DNA of 64,000 nucleotides, taken from contig NZ_QOHI01000008.1 in NCBI RefSeq assembly GCF_003319095.1, positions 1 to 64,000 on the forward strand, given 5' to 3'. The first letter of the stretch is position 1; every line of letters begins with the position of its first letter. A program made the position numbers and the translations under genes. This document shows, piece by piece, positions 6,634 to 15,199 of this stretch. The notes beneath the pieces were generated by a model that worked only from the letters and a program-made list of their open reading frames with translations, made no database searches and had not been told where the DNA came from. This DNA is from Blastococcus sp. TBT05-19. GTDB taxonomy: Bacteria; Actinomycetota; Actinomycetes; Mycobacteriales; Geodermatophilaceae.

Positions 6634-8970
6634 TCAGACGTGCCGGCGCCGCTGCAGGCCGACGAAGGCGAGCCACCCCACGGGTGCCGGCAGCCAGAAC
6701 GTGACCGTGCGGAAGGCCAGCACCGCCGCGAGGGCCGAGGCCAGCGGGACGCCGGACGCGGTCAGACCTCCGACAAGGGCCGCCTCCACCGCACCCAGGC
6801 CACCGGGGGTGGGCGCGACCGAGCCGACCGTCGAGGCGACGAGGTAGACGCCGATCACGGTGGGCAGCGCCAGGGACGCGTCGAAGGCCCGCAGCGAGGC
6901 GTCCAGCGCCAGCACGTACCCGCCGGTCTGCAGCACGATCCCGGCGAGCGCCATGGCCAGCCGCCGCGGCTCGGTGGCGGTCGCGAGCAGCTGCGGCACC
7001 GACTGCCGCAGCAGGGGCTCGAGGCGGTCCCGCACCAGCGCGCGGATCCGGGGCACCGCGGCCAGCAGCGCCAGGACGACGACGGCGCCGAGGACGACGA
7101 GCAGCACCTCCCCGCTGGGCAGGAGCGACAGCCGCGACGCCGAGACCCCGCTCGCCCAGCCGACCACCACGAGCAGCGCGACCGTGACCGCGACGGTCGC
7201 CACCTGGTTGACCGCCACGCTGGTCGCGGCGGCACCGACCCCCAGCCCCGCGCGCTGCAGGTAGCGGATGTTCAGGCCGACGTGGCCCACGGTCGGCGGC
7301 GTGACGAGCGTGAGCCACGCCGAGGACACCTGCACCATCGTGGTGCGCAGCAGGGGCAGGGCCACCGGCACGAAGGCGAGCAGGGCGAGGGCCGCCCCGA
7401 GGTAGGTCACCGCCGAGCCGCCGAGCGCGGCGAGCAGCCAGAGCGGATCGGCCCGCCGGAGCTGGTCGACGACGCTGACCTGCGAGAGCTGCGAGGCCAG
7501 CAGGAGGGCCGCGACGACCGAGGCCACCACGGTGAGGACGACGCGCAGCGAGAACCGTTCGAGGCGAGGTGCGGCGACCTCGGCCCCGGCGGGGTCCGCC
7601 AGCGCGCTGCGCAGGTCGGCCAGGACGTCGGTCCCGCGCAGGGACCGCCGGAGCGCGTGCGGCAGGGCGACCGGCTGCAGCAGCGCCGTCAGCCGGCGGG
7701 GCGCGGCTCCTGCGAGGTAGGCGCTGCGCAGGGCCGCGACGGCCGCGCCCGGGCCGACGACGCCGGCGCCGCCGACGAGCAGCGCGACGGCGTCCAGATC
7801 GCGCTGGAGGTCGCCGGCCGCGGGCTGCGCCGACCGCAGGTCGCGGAATCCCGCGTCCCCGTCCCGGCCGAGGACGACGCACTCCGGGGTGAGGGCGCCG
7901 TGCGCCAGCCCGACGGCGTGCAGCCGGCGGAGCGCCGCGAAGGCCGCCGTCAGTGCCGGCGCGGCGTCGTCGACCTCCGGGAGGGCCGCGCCGTCCAGCG
8001 GGCGTTCGACCAGGACGAGGGCGGGCCCCACCGCCAGCAGCGCCAGCACCTGCGGCACGGGCACCCCGGCCGCCTCGGCCAGCGCGGCACCCGCAGCCTG
8101 CCGCTCCAGTTCACCGCGTTGGGTGAGCGAGGGACGGCCGACGACGGCGGCGCGGAACCGGAGCAGCCGGCCGGCGCGGCGCACCAGCGGCACCCCGCGC
8201 CCGTCCGGGTCGACGACGGTGACCGACACGGCACCGACGTCGTCGGATCCGGCCAGCCGCACCGAGCCCGCCGCCTGCTCGACCACCCGCAGGTCGCCGA
8301 CCGCCACCCCGGCGCGGGCGAGCTCGGCCCGGATCACGTCGTCGGACGGCCGGGCCGGTGCGACGCCACCGCCGACCCGCACGGCCAGACCGACGACCGC
8401 CCCGAGCAGCACGGCAGCCAGCGCGCCGAGCACCGTGAAGGTGCCGATCGCCACCGCGGACCCGAGGGAGGCGAGCACCGCCCAGCGGGCCGGCGCGCGC
8501 CACCTCCGCCGTCGCTGGAGGTCGGCGCCGGCCAGGAAGGCGAGCGACGCGACCACCGGCACCAGTGCCGCGTCGTCGCGCGGAGCGGTCAGCACCTCCG
8601 CGACGGCGCCGCCGGCCGCGTCCCCGAACCGCTCCCCCGCCGCAGCGAGGGGCAGGCCGAGGCTCAGACCGACGAGCGCGTGCACCAGGGCCGTGCGGCG
8701 GTGCCGGGCGGCGTCGACGGCGACGGTCAGGAGGACGACGAGGACGGCCAGCGACGCGACCACCGAGGCCACCGCGACGACGCTGCGGAGCGGCTCCCGC
8801 TGGACGAGCGGAACGGCCTCGGCCAGCGCCGCCGCGGCGTCCGGCGTGAGCAGCGTGGCCAGCAGGACCAGCGCGAGACCAGCGCCCGCGGCCAGGAGCC
8901 GGAGGACGTCGGCCGGGCGGCGCACCCGTCGCCGCCTCGGCGCCCGCTCCCCCTCGCCGGTCCCGGTCAC
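6634..8970 (-). CDS. LPG-synthase/UPF0104-type flippase-like membrane protein with a degenerate kinase-like domain
   Basis: 778 aa from a GTG at 8970. The N-terminal part (about 20-200) has several membrane segments. Residues of about 210-440 look like a protein/antibiotic kinase fold with ERPLDGA and [10 protein letters not shown] (357-366). In active kinases that loop is HGDLxPxN, so the catalytic Asp is Ala here, and the Mg-binding Asp is only hinted at by FRDLRSA; this looks like a pseudokinase. The C-terminal 300 residues are a multi-TM domain of the lysylphosphatidylglycerol synthase TM / UPF0104 family (PF03706 type), ending [16 protein letters not shown], a family hallmark. The catalytic GNAT-like half of MprF is absent, so lipid translocation or scaffolding is likelier than aminoacylation. 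Confidence 0.75.
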   Translation of the reverse strand: MTGTGEGERAPRRRRVRRPADVLRLLAAGAGLALVLLATLLTPDAAAALAEAVPLVQREPLRSVVAVASVVASLAVLVVLLTVAVDAARHRRTALVHALVGLSLGLPLAAAGERFGDAAGGAVAEVLTAPRDDAALVPVVASLAFLAGADLQRRRRWRAPARWAVLASLGSAVAIGTFTVLGALAAVLLGAVVGLAVRVGGGVAPARPSDDVIRAELARAGVAVGDLRVVEQAAGSVRLAGSDDVGAVSVTVVDPDGRGVPLVRRAGRLLRFRAAVVGRPSLTQRGELERQAAGAALAEAAGVPVPQVLALLAVGPALVLVERPLDGAALPEVDDAAPALTAAFAALRRLHAVGLAHGALTPECVVLGRDGDAGFRDLRSAQPAAGDLQRDLDAVALLVGGAGVVGPGAAVAALRSAYLAGAAPRRLTALLQPVALPHALRRSLRGTDVLADLRSALADPAGAEVAAPRLERFSLRVVLTVVASVVAALLLASQLSQVSVVDQLRRADPLWLLAALGGSAVTYLGAALALLAFVPVALPLLRTTMVQVSSAWLTLVTPPTVGHVGLNIRYLQRAGLGVGAAATSVAVNQVATVAVTVALLVVVGWASGVSASRLSLLPSGEVLLVVLGAVVVLALLAAVPRIRALVRDRLEPLLRQSVPQLLATATEPRRLAMALAGIVLQTGGYVLALDASLRAFDASLALPTVIGVYLVASTVGSVAPTPGGLGAVEAALVGGLTASGVPLASALAAVLAFRTVTFWLPAPVGWLAFVGLQRRRHV

Positions 8971-9010
8971 CGGGCCATCATCACCGCCGCCCCACGCGGT
9001 TCCCGGACGC

Positions 9011-9056
9011 ACCCCGCGCGCGGATCGACGTCAGGGCCCGTTCGGCGCGCGGGGGT
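9011..9056 (-). terminator. Candidate terminator hairpin downstream of the isochorismatase gene
   Basis: ACCCCGCGCGC (9011-9021) pairs with GCGCGCGGGGGT (9045-9056), one bulged G, 23-nt loop. It lies immediately beyond the minus-strand stop at 9061. There is no U-tract, which is usual for terminators in GC-rich actinobacteria. Confidence 0.4.
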
Positions 9057-9060
9057 CCGG

Positions 9061-9696
9061 TCAGCCGGCGAAGGCGGCGCGGCCCTGCGTGGCGGAGGTG
9101 CCCAGGTTGCTCTTGGGCAGGGGCTGCCCGGCCGCGACGGCCGCGGCCCAGTCCTCGGTGCTCGCCACCGCGGCGAAGTTCGAGTGCAAGAGCACGAGCA
9201 GCACCTCGTGCAGCTGCTCGGCCGAGACCTTCCCCGCCTCGTTGGCGAGGTGGATCGCGCCCGTGGCGTCGGACAGCACCTCGGCGGCCAGCCCCAGGTC
9301 CTCGGCGCCGACCGCCGTCGCGATGTCGCAGTTGTTGGTCATGTAGCCGACGATCGTGATCGTGTCCACCGCCTGACCGGCCAGCCACTCGGCGACGTCG
9401 GTGCCCGCGAACACGCTTCCCCTGTTCTTGCTGACGCGCTTCCAGCCGGGCTGCACCCGCCGCTCGACCTCCGGGTGCAGCGACCAGCTCGCCGAGCCCT
9501 TCGCGAAGACCGGCGCCCCCTCCGGCAGTTCGTGCTGGACGACCACCACGGGCAGGTCCTCGCGCTGGGCGACGTCGAGAGCGCGGACGACGTTCGCCAG
9601 CGTCTGGTCGCGCGGTGGGGCCTGGATCTGGAGGACCCCGTCGAAGTACTCCTGCTGGACGTCGATGACGACGAGAGCCCGGCGCGGCGTGGTCAT
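9061..9696 (-). CDS. Isochorismatase-family cysteine hydrolase
   Basis: 211 aa. The isochorismatase-like fold is shown by [11 protein letters not shown] (D12), K90 in VSKNRGSVF and the nucleophile C123 in [12 protein letters not shown]; these form the Asp-Lys-Cys triad of the family. Members hydrolyse amides or vinyl ethers (nicotinamide, N-carbamoyl compounds, isochorismate). The substrate cannot be read from sequence and no siderophore or NAD genes are adjacent. The ATG at 9696 is chosen over the ATG two codons upstream because it sits 7 nt from GGAGGA. A 12-bp inverted repeat abuts this ribosome binding site (9709-9739), suggesting regulation. Divergent from msrA. Confidence 0.85.
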   Translation of the reverse strand: MTTPRRALVVIDVQQEYFDGVLQIQAPPRDQTLANVVRALDVAQREDLPVVVVQHELPEGAPVFAKGSASWSLHPEVERRVQPGWKRVSKNRGSVFAGTDVAEWLAGQAVDTITIVGYMTNNCDIATAVGAEDLGLAAEVLSDATGAIHLANEAGKVSAEQLHEVLLVLLHSNFAAVASTEDWAAAVAAGQPLPKSNLGTSATQGRAAFAG

Positions 9697-9708
9697 GTGC
9701 ATCTCCTC

Positions 9709-9739
9709 CGGTGGATCCCGAAGCTGTCGGGATCCACCG
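9709..9739. promoter_or_regulatory. Perfect 12-bp inverted repeat next to the isochorismatase ribosome binding site
   Basis: CGGTGGATCCCG (9709-9720) and CGGGATCCACCG (9728-9739) are perfect reverse complements with a 7-nt loop. On the minus-strand transcript the hairpin ends directly before the GGAGG of the hydrolase gene. It may be an operator between the divergent hydrolase and msrA genes, or an RNA hairpin affecting translation initiation. It lacks a U-tract. Confidence 0.6.
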
Positions 9740-9867
9740 TGCTCCACGGACGGCCGGTCGGCGAGGGCAGTCCCACCGGCGTGCAGCCCCGCTGCCTGCA
9801 CCGAGGAGGAAACATCGGCCCGGGTCGCGGTGTTCACCTGGCGTGCTGGACACAGAAGGAGGCACAC

Positions 9868-10383
9868 GTGACCACTGAGACCGCGATCCTCGCCGGCGGC
9901 TGCTTCTGGGGCGCCCAGGAGCTGCTGCGCAAGCGCCCAGGAGTGCTCTCCACCCGCGTCGGCTACTCGGGAGGCGACACCCCGAACGCCACGTACCGCA
10001 ACCACGGCGACCACGCCGAGGCGGTCGAGATCGTCTTCGACCCCGCCGTGATCTCGTACCGGGAGCTGCTGGAGTTCTTCTTCCAGATCCACGACCCGTC
10101 GACGAAGGACCGGCAGGGCAACGACGTGGGCCGGAGCTACCGCTCGGCGATCTACTACACCAACGACGAGCAGCAGCGCGTCGCGCTCGACACCATCGCC
10201 GACGTCGACGCCTCGGGCATCTGGCCGGGGAAGGTCGTCACCGAGGTCGAGCCGGCCGGGGATTTCTGGCAGGCCGAGGAGGAGCACCAGGACTACCTGC
10301 AGAAGCTCCCCTGGGGCTACACCTGCCACTTCGTGCGGCCCGACTGGGTGCTCCCTCGCCGCGAGGCGCAGACCACGCGATGA
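9868..10383 (+). CDS. msrA: Peptide-methionine (S)-S-oxide reductase MsrA
   Basis: 171 aa, normal length for MsrA. It carries the catalytic motif GGCFWG (C12), the family signatures GYSGG and [11 protein letters not shown], and ends with the conserved [17 protein letters not shown] region. MsrA reduces methionine-S-sulfoxide in proteins in the cytoplasm using thioredoxin. The GTG start at 9868 has an AAGGAGG ribosome binding site 5 nt upstream. It is divergent from the isochorismatase-fold gene; the 171-bp intergenic region holds the inverted repeat at 9709-9739. Confidence 0.95.
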   Translation: MTTETAILAGGCFWGAQELLRKRPGVLSTRVGYSGGDTPNATYRNHGDHAEAVEIVFDPAVISYRELLEFFFQIHDPSTKDRQGNDVGRSYRSAIYYTNDEQQRVALDTIADVDASGIWPGKVVTEVEPAGDFWQAEEEHQDYLQKLPWGYTCHFVRPDWVLPRREAQTTR

Positions 10384-10399
10384 CCTGAGGCGAGACGGG

Positions 10400-10425
10400 T
10401 TGACCTCGTGGAGCGGGCATAGCCT
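10400..10425 (+). promoter_or_regulatory. Promoter of the quinone oxidoreductase gene (leaderless)
   Basis: TAGCCT (10420-10425) ends 7 nt before the ATG at 10433. A TTGACC (10400-10405) lies 14 bp upstream, short for a standard spacer, so the -35 assignment is weaker than the -10. No Shine-Dalgarno precedes the ATG. Confidence 0.5.
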
Positions 10426-10432
10426 GAGCTGC

Positions 10433-11404
10433 ATGCGAGCTGTGCAGATCACCCGCTTCGGCGGTCCCGAGGTCCTCGACGTCGTCGACGTCCCCGAGCC
10501 GGAGGCGGGGCCGGGTCGCACCCTGCACGACGTCTCCGCCGCCGGTGTCAACTACGCCGACACCCACCAGATCGAGAACTCCTACCTGGCCGCCCAGCAG
10601 CTGCCGCTGATCCCGGGTGCGGAGTTCGTCGGCACGCCGGTCGGCGGCGGTCAGCGTGTGGTCGGCCTGCTCGACGGCGGCGGGTACGCCGAGCGGGTGG
10701 CCGCCAACGACCGGCTCACCTGGGCCGTGCCGGACGCGGTCACCGACGAGCAGGCCCTGTCGCTGGTGCTGCAGGGCACCACCGCCTGGCACCTGCTGCG
10801 CACCAGCGCGCACCTGGCCGAGGGCGAGACCGTCGTCGTCATCGCCGGCGCCGGTGGCGTCGGGTCCCTCGCCGTGCAGCTGGCCCGCCGCTGGGGCGCC
10901 GGTCGGGTCATCGCGACCGCCTCCAGCCCGGAGAAGCGCGCGCTGGCCGAGGAGCTCGGCGCCCACGCCACCGTCGACCCGGCGCTGGCCGACGACGACC
11001 CGAAGCAGTTCACCGGCGCGCTGCGCGAGGCCAACGGCGGCAAGCCGGTCGACATCGTGCTCGAGATGACCGGCGGCAACGTCTTCAGCGGCTCGCTGTC
11101 CGCGCTGGCCCCGTTCGGCCGGCTGGTCACCTACGGCATGGCCGCACGGCAGGAGACGCCGTCGGTCCCGCCGGGCATGCTCATGCAGAAGAGCCGCGCC
11201 GTCCTCGGTTTCTGGCTCGCCCACTGCATGGCGCGCCCCGACATGCTCGACGCCGCCATGACCGACCTGCTGGCCATGACCGCCGACGGTTCGCTGAAGC
11301 CGGTGGCCGGCGGCCGCTACCCGCTGTCCAACGTGAAGGACGCCCACCAGGACCTGCTCGCCCGGCGCACCACGGGCAAGCTCGTCCTCGACCCGAGCAG
11401 GTGA
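10433..11404 (+). CDS. Zinc-less NADPH:quinone oxidoreductase (MDR superfamily)
   Basis: 323 aa. The N-terminal GroES-like domain (about 1-100) and the Rossmann domain with GAGGVGSLAVQLAR (139-152) define the quinone oxidoreductase branch of medium-chain dehydrogenases; the zinc-ligand set of alcohol dehydrogenases is not evident. Family members reduce quinones or alpha,beta-unsaturated carbonyls with NADPH in the cytosol. The ATG at 10433 is favoured by the leaderless -10 and by homology starting at MRAVQITRFGG. It ends at a strong bidirectional terminator shared with the VWA gene. Confidence 0.88.
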   Translation: MRAVQITRFGGPEVLDVVDVPEPEAGPGRTLHDVSAAGVNYADTHQIENSYLAAQQLPLIPGAEFVGTPVGGGQRVVGLLDGGGYAERVAANDRLTWAVPDAVTDEQALSLVLQGTTAWHLLRTSAHLAEGETVVVIAGAGGVGSLAVQLARRWGAGRVIATASSPEKRALAEELGAHATVDPALADDDPKQFTGALREANGGKPVDIVLEMTGGNVFSGSLSALAPFGRLVTYGMAARQETPSVPPGMLMQKSRAVLGFWLAHCMARPDMLDAAMTDLLAMTADGSLKPVAGGRYPLSNVKDAHQDLLARRTTGKLVLDPSR

Positions 11405-11408
11405 GCAC

Positions 11409-11438
11409 CCGGCCCCGCCGCACGCGCGGCGGGGCCGG
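11409..11438. terminator. Bidirectional terminator between qor-like and VWA genes
   Basis: CCGGCCCCGCCGC (11409-11421) pairs perfectly with GCGGCGGGGCCGG (11426-11438) around a 4-nt loop. It fills the 37-bp gap between two convergent stop codons, so it can serve both. Confidence 0.8.
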
Positions 11439-11441
11439 TCC

Positions 11442-12398
11442 TCAGACGAGCCGGTTGGTCCAGAAGAGGCTGAGGACGGCGCCGATCAGCACCACGAGGA
11501 CGCCGGCCCGCACGAACCACGGGCTGATGTCCTGCGGCTCGGTCGTGTAGCCGATCTGGCTGCCCAGGTCGCTGTAGACCTGCTCGAGCTCGCTCGCGCT
11601 GGCCGCCTCGCTGAAGCTGCCGCCGGTCTCGTCGGCGATCTGCTCCAGCGCCGCCCGGTCGACCGGCACCGGCACGTTCTCGCCGTCGATGTCCAGGGTG
11701 CCGTAGTCGGTGCCGAACGCGATCGTGGAGACCGGCACCCCGGCGGCCCGGGCGGCGTCGATGGCCTGGCCGTTGTCGCGGCCCACGGTGTTCGAGCCGT
11801 CCGACAGCAGCACGATGCGGGCCGGGGGCAGCTCCTCCCCCGTGCTCTCCAGCGACGCCTGGAAGTTCTCGATCGCCGAGAGCGAGGTGAACACCGCCTC
11901 GCCGATCGCCGTCGCCTCGGCCAGGTCGAGGTTCTCGATGGCGAGGGCGACCTGCCCGCGGTCGGTGGTCGGCGGCACCACGGTGGTGGCCGTGCCCGCG
12001 AACGACACCAGCCCCAGGTTGATCCGCTCGGGGAGGATGTCGACGAAGTCCGTCGCCGACCGCTGCATGACGGAGAACCGGGTCGGCTCGACGTCCCGCG
12101 CCTGCATCGACAGCGAGACGTCGACGGCCATGATCACCGTCGCCTTCTCCCGCGGCACCCGCACCTCGGTGCTCGGCACCGCCAGCGAGACGACCAGCGT
12201 CGCCAGGCCGGCGGCGACGACGCCGAAGGCCAGGTGCCGCTTCCAGCCGGGCCGCTTGGGCACCAGCGTGCCGAGCAGCGCGACGTTGGTGAAGCGCGCC
12301 GCATACGCCTTCCGGCGCAGCTGCAGCAGCACGTACACACCGACCAGCGCGGCGACGACCAGCAGGGCCAGCAGCCACCACGGGGACTGGAAGGTCAT
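11442..12398 (-). CDS. VWA-domain membrane protein (BatA-like) of the MoxR operon
   Basis: 318 aa. Two membrane segments near the N-terminus (about 7-25 and 57-75), a von Willebrand factor A domain from about 87 with a MIDAS motif D93-x-S-x-S (DVSLS), and a C-terminal membrane segment (about 293-312). This is the architecture of BatA/Rv1481-type proteins that work with a MoxR ATPase and a DUF58 protein, thought to act in envelope chaperoning or stress. The start ATG overlaps the DUF58 stop by 4 bp (ATGA), so it is the third gene of a coupled moxR-DUF58-VWA operon. Confidence 0.9.
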   Translation of the reverse strand: MTFQSPWWLLALLVVAALVGVYVLLQLRRKAYAARFTNVALLGTLVPKRPGWKRHLAFGVVAAGLATLVVSLAVPSTEVRVPREKATVIMAVDVSLSMQARDVEPTRFSVMQRSATDFVDILPERINLGLVSFAGTATTVVPPTTDRGQVALAIENLDLAEATAIGEAVFTSLSAIENFQASLESTGEELPPARIVLLSDGSNTVGRDNGQAIDAARAAGVPVSTIAFGTDYGTLDIDGENVPVPVDRAALEQIADETGGSFSEAASASELEQVYSDLGSQIGYTTEPQDISPWFVRAGVLVVLIGAVLSLFWTNRLV

Positions 12399-13423
12399 CG
12401 GGAGGCACCTCCGTTGCCGGCACGCCGGCGCTCGGCGACGAATCGGACGACGTCCATGAGCCAGTCGCGGTCGGTGCGCAGCTGGAGGTGCCCGGCCCCC
12501 GCGCTGCGCAGCGTCGCGGCCACCCGCTCGCGCTGGGCGGCGGCCCCCTCGGCGTAGCGGGCGCGGAACTCGGCGTTGCCCGTGGGCACCTCGAGGGTCT
12601 GCCCGGTCTCGGGGTCGACGACGGTGAGCAGGCCGACGTCGGGCAGCTCGAGCTCGCGCGGGTCGACCACCTCGATGGCGAGCAGGTCGTGCCGGGTGCC
12701 GAGCCCGCGCAGCGGGCGCTCCCAGTCGCTGTCGCCGAGGAAGTCCGAGATCACCACGATCAGACCGCGCCGGCGGGGCGGGCGGCGCAGCGCCTCCAGG
12801 GCCTGGGCCAGGTCACCGCGCCGGCCACCGGCCGCCCGCGGCGTGGCCACCACCGAGCGCAGCAGCCGCTCGGCGTTCAGCCGCCCGGGGCGCGCCGGGT
12901 AGCGGTCCACCCGCTCCCCCGTGGTGACGACGGCGCCGAGCCGGTTGCCGCCGTGCACGGTCAGGTGGCCGACGGCGGCGAGCCCGGCGATGGCCAGGTC
13001 GCGCTTCTGGCAGTTGGCGGTGCCGAAGTCGAGGCTGGCCGACAGGTCGATGACCGCCCACGTCTCCAGCTCTCGGTCGGCGATCGTCTCGCGCACGTGC
13101 GGCACCTGGGTGCGCGCCGTGACCGGCCAGTCCATCCGCCGGACGTCGTCGCCCGGGTGGTACGTGCGGGAGTCGCCGGCCTCGCTGCCCGAACCCGGCA
13201 CCAGCCCGAGGTGGTCGCCCTGCAGGAGCCCGTCCAGCCGCCGCCGGACGGTGAGCTCCAGCCGCCGCAGCAGGACGTCGGCCGGGCCGTCGGTGAACCG
13301 GGGCGGGGCGCCGTCGCTGCCGCCGGTCGCGGCGCCGGAACCGGGCGTCGCGGGGTGCAGGAGCAGCCCCGGGTGCGCGGGGGCGTCCGGGAGCTCCACC
13401 TCCCGGCGGCGGCGACCGATCAC
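12395..13423 (-). CDS. DUF58 domain protein of the MoxR operon
   Basis: 342 aa from a GTG at 13423 that overlaps the moxR stop (GTGA). The DUF58 signature YHPGDDVRRMDW lies at about 88-99, followed by a VWA-like fold with ETWAVIDLSASLDFG and VVISDF. Unlike many DUF58 proteins, no clear N-terminal transmembrane pair is visible, so it may be soluble. It probably acts as an adaptor between the MoxR ATPase and the membrane VWA protein encoded next. Family function is not biochemically settled. Confidence 0.88.
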   Translation of the reverse strand: MIGRRRREVELPDAPAHPGLLLHPATPGSGAATGGSDGAPPRFTDGPADVLLRRLELTVRRRLDGLLQGDHLGLVPGSGSEAGDSRTYHPGDDVRRMDWPVTARTQVPHVRETIADRELETWAVIDLSASLDFGTANCQKRDLAIAGLAAVGHLTVHGGNRLGAVVTTGERVDRYPARPGRLNAERLLRSVVATPRAAGGRRGDLAQALEALRRPPRRRGLIVVISDFLGDSDWERPLRGLGTRHDLLAIEVVDPRELELPDVGLLTVVDPETGQTLEVPTGNAEFRARYAEGAAAQRERVAATLRSAGAGHLQLRTDRDWLMDVVRFVAERRRAGNGGASR

Positions 13424-14661
13424 GCCTGCTGCGACCCGGGTGTGGCGCCGTTCCCGTTGACCTGCGGACCCGCGGCGGTTGCGCCGCCGGGCGCTCCGTT
13501 GCCCTGCGGACCGGGGCCGTAGCCACCGTGCTGCTGCGGACCGGGCTGCTGGGTACCGGGCCACGGCGCACCGGTGGGCGCACCCTGCGGCGGGCCGTAG
13601 AACGGAGCCGGCACCGACGGACCGCCCGGCGCACCCGGGCCGCCACCGGTCGCCTGCTGGCGCGGCGCGACCTGCGGCAGCGGCACCGTCTGCACGATGC
13701 GCTTGACGATGTGGTCGGCCGGCACCCCGTCGGCGAGCGCGTCGTAGGAGAGCACCAGCCGGTGCCGCAGCACGTCGGCGGTGACGTCGAGGACGTCCTG
13801 CGGGAGCACGTAGTCCCGTCCCCGGACCAGGGCGAGCGCGCGGGCGGCGGCGATCAGGCCGAGCGAGGCACGAGGGCTGGCGCCGTAGGACACCCAGTTC
13901 GCGACGTCGTCCATGCCGTGCTCGCGCGGCGAACGGGTCGCCACCACCAGCCGCACGACGTAGTCGACCAGCGCGTGGTGCACGAACACCTGCGAGGCGG
14001 TCTTCTGCAGCCGGCGCAGCTCGTCGGGGTTCAGCACCGTCTCGGCGACCGGCCGCTCGGAGCCCATCCGGTAGATGATCTCCCGCTCCTCCTCGGCGCT
14101 CGGGTAGTCGACGAGCACCTTCATGAGGAAGCGGTCGCGCTGCGCCTCGGGCAGCGGGTAGACGCCCTCGGACTCGATCGGGTTCTGGGTGGCGAGCACC
14201 AGGAACGGGTCGGGCAGCGGGTAGGTGACGCCGCCGATGGAGACCTGGCGCTCGGCCATGACCTCCAGCAGCGCGGACTGGACCTTGGCCGGCGCGCGGT
14301 TGATCTCGTCGGTGAGCACGAAGTTGGCGAACACCGGGCCGAGCTCGGTGTCGAACGCGTCCTGCCCGGCCTTGTAGATGCGCGTGCCGATGATGTCGGC
14401 CGGCACGAGGTCGGGGGTGAACTGCAGGCGGGCGAACTTGCCGCCGACGACGGTGGCCAGGGTCTCCACGGCGAGGGTCTTGGCCACGCCGGGCACGCCC
14501 TCGAGGAGCACGTGGCCGCGGGCCAGCAGCGCCACGAGCATCCGCTCGACCAGGCGGTCCTGGCCGACGATGACGCGCTTGATCTCGAAGAGGACGCGCT
14601 CCAGCCGGGCGGCGTCGGCCGACGGCGGGACGTGGGCGGTGGTGCTCCCGACGGCGGTCAC
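13420..14661 (-). CDS. MoxR-family AAA+ ATPase
   Basis: 413 aa. Walker A GVPGVAKT (55-62), Walker B LTDEIN (116-121), the ATQNPIE sensor and the MoxR C-terminal lid with ASPRASLGLI are all present. The last 75 residues are Gly/Pro/Gln-rich and probably disordered, an extension beyond the usual family end. MoxR ATPases act as metallochaperone or folding machines with the DUF58 and VWA partners encoded downstream. The GTG at 14661 is chosen by homology; it overlaps the stop of a 27-codon reading frame (14741-14658) through GTGA, which could couple translation. Orthologous in context to mycobacterial moxR1 beside ripA. Confidence 0.92.
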   Translation of the reverse strand: MTAVGSTTAHVPPSADAARLERVLFEIKRVIVGQDRLVERMLVALLARGHVLLEGVPGVAKTLAVETLATVVGGKFARLQFTPDLVPADIIGTRIYKAGQDAFDTELGPVFANFVLTDEINRAPAKVQSALLEVMAERQVSIGGVTYPLPDPFLVLATQNPIESEGVYPLPEAQRDRFLMKVLVDYPSAEEEREIIYRMGSERPVAETVLNPDELRRLQKTASQVFVHHALVDYVVRLVVATRSPREHGMDDVANWVSYGASPRASLGLIAAARALALVRGRDYVLPQDVLDVTADVLRHRLVLSYDALADGVPADHIVKRIVQTVPLPQVAPRQQATGGGPGAPGGPSVPAPFYGPPQGAPTGAPWPGTQQPGPQQHGGYGPGPQGNGAPGGATAAGPQVNGNGATPGSQQA

Positions 14662-14741
14662 GCGAGGATCCCGGCGAGGTCGGAGGTCGTCGACGTTCCC
14701 GACGGTGCGGTGCTGATCGGCTCGCGCGCGGACTCGCTCAC
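14658..14741 (-). CDS. Possible 27-codon leader ORF coupled to moxR
   Basis: A GTG at 14741 preceded by CAGGGAG opens a frame of 27 codons rich in Ser, Thr and Ala that ends in a TGA overlapping the moxR GTG (GTGA). The same 4-bp overlap links the next two genes of the operon, which makes translational coupling plausible. The peptide has no recognisable domain, and chance cannot be excluded at this length. Confidence 0.3.
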   Translation of the reverse strand: MSESAREPISTAPSGTSTTSDLAGILA

Positions 14742-14948
14742 GGGGCTCCCTGGTCGTCCCGGGCCGCGGCCGTCCCGACACGGGAAGACCGTCGACAGGG
14801 CGGTGTCGTCCCGGCCCCTCGTCCAGTGTCCTACACCTTCGCGCCTCGGCCACCCGCTGTGCGGGACGAGTCCCGGCGGCCGCGCTCGCCCGACAGCTTT
14901 CCGTCCACCGAGGACCAACGGCCCCTGCACCCGGGCGCCGAGGACTGC

Positions 14949-14954
14949 TAGCCT
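14949..14954 (+). promoter_or_regulatory. -10 box TAGCCT of the 6C RNA
   Basis: TAGCCT lies 7 bp before the first base of the 6C RNA stem, giving a start near 14961. The -35 region (around 14926-14931) is weak. Confidence 0.55.
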
Positions 14955-14960
14955 GTCGGG

Positions 14961-15047
14961 TGCGTCGGGCAGCTCCCCCCGTGGCTGCCCGACGCCTTGA
15001 ACCTGGCCCCTCGGCCGCGCCCAGCAGGCGCTCCGAGGGGCTTTCTC
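14961..15047 (+). ncRNA. 6C small RNA
   Basis: Stem 1 is a perfect 12-bp helix (14962-14973 with 14984-14995) closing the loop TCCCCCCGTG, which contains six consecutive cytosines, the hallmark of the actinobacterial 6C RNA (Rfam 6C family). A linker CTTGAACCTG follows. Stem 2 pairs GCCCCTCGG (15006-15014) with CCGAGGGGC (15033-15041), with an inner GCGCC/GGCGC helix, and is followed by TTTCTC, a good intrinsic terminator. In other actinobacteria 6C RNAs are trans-acting regulators using the C-rich loops to pair with G-rich mRNAs. Here it lies between moxR (divergent) and the NlpC/P60 gene (convergent). Confidence 0.87.
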
Positions 15048-15137
15048 ATGCGGCGTGCATGGCGCGACTCCGCGCCCCGGTCCGCTCCTCGCTCGTCACC
15101 AGGGCGCTTCCGCGGTCGCTCCGCTCCTCCGCTCGTT

Positions 15138-15187
15138 CCTCGCTGCGATGCTCACTCCCTGTCAGCGCCCGCCTCGCTGCGATGCTC
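15138..15187. repeat. Pair of 16-bp direct repeats in a low-complexity stretch
   Basis: CCTCGCTGCGATGCTC occurs at 15138-15153 and 15172-15187, within a stretch (15050-15199) of GCTCC/TCGCT-type low-complexity sequence. Nothing else is seen between the 6C RNA terminator and the NlpC/P60 stop. Such GCTCCTCGC-rich stretches are common in GC-rich actinobacterial intergenic DNA. Confidence 0.5.
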
Positions 15188-15199
15188 CCGGAGCTGTCG

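Noticed and set aside
6640-10383. Very long plus-strand frame (over 1,000 codons) ending in the msrA sequence
   Set aside because: Only the last 172 codons from 9868 are a gene. The rest is antisense to the LPG-synthase-like and isochorismatase genes, Arg/Gly/His-rich, without homology or ribosome binding site.
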